This document shows, piece after piece, positions 31,493 through 35,473 of a stretch of DNA of 35,473 bases. Below the pieces are notes generated by a model. It did not search any database and had not been told where the DNA came from. It was given only the letters and a program-made list of their open reading frames with translations. Position 1 is the stretch's first letter. Every line of letters begins with the position of its first letter. The DNA comes from Methanobacteriota archaeon (GTDB lineage: Archaea > Methanobacteriota > Methanobacteria > Methanobacteriales > Methanobacteriaceae): the NCBI GenBank assembly GCA_023434825.1, contig JAEYSH010000156.1, positions 1 through 35,473 on the forward strand. The letters run 5' to 3'. A program made the position numbers and the translations under genes.

Positions 31493-33928
31493 CTATGATT
31501 TGATATTTTTCTTTTTTGCAGGGGGAATATATCCTTTAAGCAGTAAAGAAAGACTAACAACAGTAACCGAACTTAGTGCCATAGCAAATGCTGCATATTC
31601 TGGTCTGAAAACTATATTAACGGAATATAATACTCCTGCAGCAACAGGAATTAATGCAGAATTATATGCAAATGCCCAAAATAGATTCTGTTTAATCCTT
31701 CCCATTACTTTTTTACTTAGCTGTATTCCCGCTACAGAATCCATTATATCATCTTTAATAAGCACGATTTTCCCGCTTTCAATTGCAACATCTGTACCGC
31801 TTCCAATGGCAATTCCAACATCAGATTGAGCGAGTGCAGGGGCATCATTTATTCCATCACCTACAAATGCAACAATTTCGCCATTATCTTGAAGTCTTTT
31901 AACTTCAAATGCTTTATCTTGAGGTAAAACCTCAGCAATAACGTTTTCAATTCCTACTTGGCTTGCAATTGCATTTGCTGTTCTTTCATTGTCTCCAGTA
32001 ATCATCCAAACGTTGATTTTCATCTTTTTAAGCTCTTTAATTGCAGATTTCGTAGTTTCTTTTAATGTATCTGCAACTGCAATTATTCCCGCAAATTCAT
32101 GATTAACCGCAACTAAAATGGCAGTTTTACCTTCATTTTCAAGCTGAAGTATTTTTGATTCGTTATCTTCACTGATACTCATTCCACTATCCTTAAGAAG
32201 GGCCCTATTTCCAACAAGTACTTCATTATTGTTGACTGTTGCCTTTACTCCTTTTCCCCCATATGTATCGAAATCAGTGCTTTTTAGAAGCTCTATATTT
32301 TTTTCTCCTGCATTGTCTACAACTGCATTTGCAAGAGGGTGCTGTGAATTTCTTTCAACGCTTGCAGTATATTTTAAAATGTCTTCTGCTGTATATCCTA
32401 CTTCAATAATGTCTGTTACTTCTGGTTTCCCTTTAGTGAGAGTTCCAGTTTTATCAAATAATATTGAAGTGATTCTTTCTGATGTTTCCAGTGCTGAACC
32501 ATCTTTAACAAGAATACCGAGCTCTGCGCCCCTACCAATCCCAACAGTCACTGCAGTTGGTGTTGCAAGTCCTAGAGCACAAGGACAGGCAACCACAAGA
32601 ACTGATATTAAAACTGTAAGTGCTAGGAGCAGTGTACTGCCATATACAAAATACCAGATTGCAAACGCAACAATAGCTATTGTTAGAACAGTTGGAATAA
32701 AATAAGACACGGCTTTATCTGCAATACGTTCAACAGGTGGCCTTGATCCCTGAGCATCTTCTACAAGTTTAATTATCTGGAACAATACTGTATCTCTTCC
32801 AATTTTGGTTGCACGGAATTTAAGAACTCCATTCTGGTTAAAAGTTCCCCCAATAACTTTTTTACCCTTATTTTTAATGACAGGGATTGATTCACCGGTA
32901 ATTACGGATTCATCAACATAACTTTCCCCTTCAATAACTTCTCCGTCTGTGGGAATTTTTTCACCAGGTTTTACAAGGAGAATATCATTTATTTCCACAT
33001 CTTCAATTGGAATTTCCATTTCTTTTTCGCCACGAATTACTGTGGCTGTTTTTGGCTGCAATCCTACCAATTTCTTGATTGCAGTTGAGGTTCTACCAAT
33101 TGCTCGTGTTTCGAGATATCTTCCAAGTGTAAGGAATGCTGCAAGCATCAATGCAGTTTCATAGAACATGAATTCCGGGGTAAGAACTATGCTAAATGTT
33201 CCAAGTATACTGGCGCCAAAAGCAACTCCAATTCCCATGGAATACATTACATCCATGTTTAAAACTCTATTTTTTAAAGCCCGATAAGCAGCACTGAATA
33301 TTGGATAACTAACGTAAACAAATGGCACAATAGATATTATAAGGAATAAATATCCCATATCAATCGGAAGAGGAACATTAAAAAACATTATCAACATTAA
33401 GGGGATAGAAACCCCAAAACCAACAATCATTCTATTTCTTTTACCTTTTAAATCTTGAATTCTTACTTTTTCTTCCAGATCTTCAGCTTCTTCACCTTCA
33501 ATTCCAAGATACTGGTAGCCAATATCTTCAATGGTGTTTTTCATATCTTCAACAGTTACCATCTTAGGATTATAGGTAACATAAGCTTTTTCAGAGCTTA
33601 AATTAACGTTAACAGTACTTATTCCCTCGAGTCTTCCAAGCCCATTTTCAATGGCTTGTACACACATTGCACAAGTCATTCCGCCAATTTTGAGGACTAC
33701 TTTTTCATTTATGACATCATAACCTGCTTCTTCAATGGCATTTTCAAGTTCAGGAAGCTTTACTTTATCTGGATCATATTCAACAGTCGCCTTTTCAGTA
33801 CCAAGATTGACTTGAGCATCACTAACGCCTTCAACTTCTTTAAGACTTTTTTCAATGGCCATACTACACATTGCACAGCTCATTCCAGAAACTTTGATTT
33901 CAGCTTTCTTTTTGGTGTCTTCTGCCAT
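31493..33928 (-). CDS. copA: Copper-exporting P1B-type ATPase, CPC type, two HMA domains
   Basis: A membrane Cu+ (or Ag+) exporter of 811 residues. Two N-terminal heavy-metal domains carry GMSCAMC (C18, C21) and GGMTCAMC (C86, C89). There are eight membrane segments. The transport motif VVACPCALGLATP is in helix 6, and the catalytic set is TGES (actuator), DKTGTLTKG (phosphorylated Asp), HPLA (nucleotide site) and GDGINDAPALA. Helix 7 has YN and helix 8 has M-x-x-SS (AFAMALSSV), the pattern for Cu+. GGTGGGAACAA precedes ATG 33928. Neighbours are a YHS protein downstream and a CPH-type ATPase upstream, forming a copper cluster. The identification is firm. Confidence 0.95.
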   Translation of the reverse strand: MAEDTKKKAEIKVSGMSCAMCSMAIEKSLKEVEGVSDAQVNLGTEKATVEYDPDKVKLPELENAIEEAGYDVINEKVVLKIGGMTCAMCVQAIENGLGRLEGISTVNVNLSSEKAYVTYNPKMVTVEDMKNTIEDIGYQYLGIEGEEAEDLEEKVRIQDLKGKRNRMIVGFGVSIPLMLIMFFNVPLPIDMGYLFLIISIVPFVYVSYPIFSAAYRALKNRVLNMDVMYSMGIGVAFGASILGTFSIVLTPEFMFYETALMLAAFLTLGRYLETRAIGRTSTAIKKLVGLQPKTATVIRGEKEMEIPIEDVEINDILLVKPGEKIPTDGEVIEGESYVDESVITGESIPVIKNKGKKVIGGTFNQNGVLKFRATKIGRDTVLFQIIKLVEDAQGSRPPVERIADKAVSYFIPTVLTIAIVAFAIWYFVYGSTLLLALTVLISVLVVACPCALGLATPTAVTVGIGRGAELGILVKDGSALETSERITSILFDKTGTLTKGKPEVTDIIEVGYTAEDILKYTASVERNSQHPLANAVVDNAGEKNIELLKSTDFDTYGGKGVKATVNNNEVLVGNRALLKDSGMSISEDNESKILQLENEGKTAILVAVNHEFAGIIAVADTLKETTKSAIKELKKMKINVWMITGDNERTANAIASQVGIENVIAEVLPQDKAFEVKRLQDNGEIVAFVGDGINDAPALAQSDVGIAIGSGTDVAIESGKIVLIKDDIMDSVAGIQLSKKVMGRIKQNLFWAFAYNSALIPVAAGVLYSVNIVFRPEYAAFAMALSSVTVVSLSLLLKGYIPPAKKKNIKS

Positions 33929-34213
33929 TTGTTCCCACCTTATTAGACTATTTTTATAATTTATATGTCATTACATCATAACTATTTTTTCATAGTTAAT
34001 TCAATTTTATAATTTGAATTTTTCATGTATTTTTTAATTGAAGCCTTTAAAATCATTAAATTCCATTTTTTATAAAATAAACAGTTTCAATGTTTATATT
34101 TTAATTATTTACAATTAAGTTACATATAATCTCAGAAATGATAAATAGCCGATATATAGAATCTAATTCTTTAAAATAAACTAAATAAAATTAATTAATA
34201 TATTGCATAAAGA
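33929..34213 (-). promoter_or_regulatory. copA promoter region with inverted repeat
   Basis: 285 bp between two ATPase genes on the same strand. Read on the minus strand, a TATA-like ATATAAATTATAAA lies at about 33954-33967. Just upstream sits an inverted repeat TAACTAT-TTTTTC-ATAGTTA (33979-33998, written on the plus strand). Near it is TGT-CATT-ACA (33967-33976), an arrangement like copper-operator half sites. These are candidates for copper-responsive control only. The rest, 34000-34213, is plain AT-rich sequence. Confidence 0.4.
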
Positions 34214-35473
34214 CTATTTTTCAATCCTTAAAAACCTTGAATTAAATGCTACAATAATTGTACTTGCTGACATTAATATTGCTCCTGCAGCAGGGGTTAA
34301 TATAATACCGTATGCAAAAAGAATTCCTGCAGCAATTGGGATTGCAAAAATATTATATCCTGCTCCCCATAATAGATTTTGCACCATTTTACGATATGTT
34401 GATTTTGCAAGCTTAACTACATAAACAGCGTCAAGAGGATTACTTCTTACTAAAACCACATCTCCAGCTTCGATAGCAACATCTGTACCTGCTCCAATTG
34501 CAATACCTACGTCCGCTTGAGCTAGTGCAGGAGCATCATTAATTCCATCTCCAGTCATGGCAACGATTTTACCCTCCGATTGGATTTCTCGAATTTTTTC
34601 TGCCTTTTCTTGAGGCAGAACTTCTGCATAATATTTATCAAGTCCAATTTCTTTTGCCACCCATTCTGCAACTTCTTTTCGGTCTCCTGTAATCATTATA
34701 CATTGAATATCCATATCTTTGAGTTTTTTAATTGCTTTTCTAGACTCTTCTCTTATAATATCTGCAAGAGCAACAGCTCCTTTAAGTTCATCATCAATAA
34801 TTACAAAAATAATTGTCTTCCCTTCAGATGAGAGTTGATCAATTTCAGCACTGGAAATAGAAATATTTCGCTCCTTTAAAAATCCGGGACTCACCACTTC
34901 AACAAATTTTCCATTGACGCTGCCTTGAACTCCTTTTCCAGGAATGGATTTGAAATCTTCAATATTATCAGTCTCTTTTGCTGAACCAACAACTCCTTTA
35001 GCAATAGGGTGTTCTGAATAGGATTCTAATGATGCTGCGTACTTTAAAATATCGTTTTCATCATATTTACGGCTTAATGAAACAATATCTGTCACTCCAA
35101 ACTTCCCCTGGGTAAGTGTACCTGTTTTATCGAATACTATAGCATTTATGTTTCTCGATCTTTCAAATGATCCTCTATTTCTTATTAAAAGGCCATTTTT
35201 AGCAGATAAAGCTGTAGAAACCGCAACGACAAGTGGAACAGCAAGTCCCAGAGCATGTGGGCATGTAATGACCATTACAGTTACGGCTCTTTCGAGAGCA
35301 AATTCAGATCCCAATGTTGTAAGTCCAAACCATGCTATAAATGTCAAAAATCCTCCAGTAAGGGCTATTATGGTTAATCCCGTTGCAAAACGATCTGCAA
35401 GATTTTGTGTCCTTGATTTGCTTTCCTGAGCTTCTTCAACAAGGCTTATAACCTGCGAAAGGAACGAATCTTT
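34214..35473 (-). CDS. copB: P1B-type ATPase, CPH type (CopB-like), N-terminus beyond window
   Basis: The visible 419 residues run from the region before transport helix 6 to the stop; the frame is open to the right edge (KDSFLSQVISLVEEAQ... at the edge), so the N-terminal metal domain and first helices are outside. The helix-6 motif is ITCPHALGLAVP: CPH marks the CopB-like subgroup linked to Cu2+/Cu+/Ag+. Catalytic elements are FDKTGTLTQG, SEHPIAKG and GDGINDAPALA. The last helices GYNIFAIPIAAGIL and ILMSASTIIVAFNS carry the YN and M-SAS pattern. With copA and YHS it forms a copper resistance cluster on one strand. Confidence 0.93.
   Translation of the reverse strand, partial: KDSFLSQVISLVEEAQESKSRTQNLADRFATGLTIIALTGGFLTFIAWFGLTTLGSEFALERAVTVMVITCPHALGLAVPLVVAVSTALSAKNGLLIRNRGSFERSRNINAIVFDKTGTLTQGKFGVTDIVSLSRKYDENDILKYAASLESYSEHPIAKGVVGSAKETDNIEDFKSIPGKGVQGSVNGKFVEVVSPGFLKERNISISSAEIDQLSSEGKTIIFVIIDDELKGAVALADIIREESRKAIKKLKDMDIQCIMITGDRKEVAEWVAKEIGLDKYYAEVLPQEKAEKIREIQSEGKIVAMTGDGINDAPALAQADVGIAIGAGTDVAIEAGDVVLVRSNPLDAVYVVKLAKSTYRKMVQNLLWGAGYNIFAIPIAAGILFAYGIILTPAAGAILMSASTIIVAFNSRFLRIEK

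Noticed and set aside
31050..31500. Plus-strand reading frames of 60-100 codons across the hairpin region and YHS gene
   Set aside because: They run antisense through the YHS gene or through perfect hairpins, lack ribosome sites and encode Phe/Cys-rich sequence typical of shadow frames.

Overview
The window is AT-rich archaeal DNA that most resembles a Methanobacterium-type methanogen (Methanobacteriales). The evidence is a coenzyme F390 synthetase-like ligase, an HMf-type histone, archaeal Get3, TruD and DadD, SLC41-type MgtE, a secreted protein with a peptidoglycan-binding-type domain that in this lineage would face pseudomurein, GGTG/GGAGG ribosome sites and TATA-type promoters. No tRNA, rRNA, CRISPR array, transposase or phage gene was seen. 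The organism assignment is inference from gene content.

Layout. 1-228 is the start of nadE, cut by the left edge. 459-3272 holds a PhoU/TrkA_C protein, an Lrp-type regulator and MgtE, a probable ion-transport locus. Get3 (3330-4319) and a histone with a 100-residue C-terminal tail (4605-5105) follow on the minus strand. 5287-7202 is a two-gene pilin-like operon, and 7393-8169 an FAH-family enzyme. 8257-11249 is a MacB-type ABC operon bracketed by two paralogous small membrane proteins and headed by a winged-helix regulator. The same regulator/membrane-protein pair recurs alone at 17585-18334. 12566-17462 carries surface genes: a GT-C-like membrane protein, a PsbP-tailed membrane protein, and a secreted protein with a transglutaminase-like C-H-D pattern that appears to start at ATT. 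18385-21452 has hisG, dadD and a HAD phosphatase. 21449-26055 has an NCS2 permease and two divergent TrkH proteins. 26194-28918 has the F390-synthetase-like ligase and truD. 29131-31179 carries small genes: a 66-residue protein, a 46-residue basic protein, a gene with a one-base frameshift, a cyclase-family enzyme and a 48-residue YHS protein. 31493 to the right edge holds two copper-type P-type ATPases, CPC and CPH.

The ion-related genes (PhoU/TrkA_C, MgtE, two TrkH, two P1B ATPases, YHS) suggest much of the window deals with K+, Mg2+ and copper balance. The surface genes suggest envelope glycosylation and pseudomurein remodelling.

The most unusual structure is a set of four intergenic clusters (4412-4474, 11882-12026, 29989-30137, 31201-31427) of short, mostly perfect hairpins. 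Their arms differ in sequence, but they nearly always share a three-base loop, usually closed by C-G (C-NNN-G), and are often separated by GGTT / AACC words. The tailed histone, the regulator/membrane-protein module, the ATT start with a structured leader, and two reading-frame anomalies (mgtE 5' end, 29683-29978) are the other leads.
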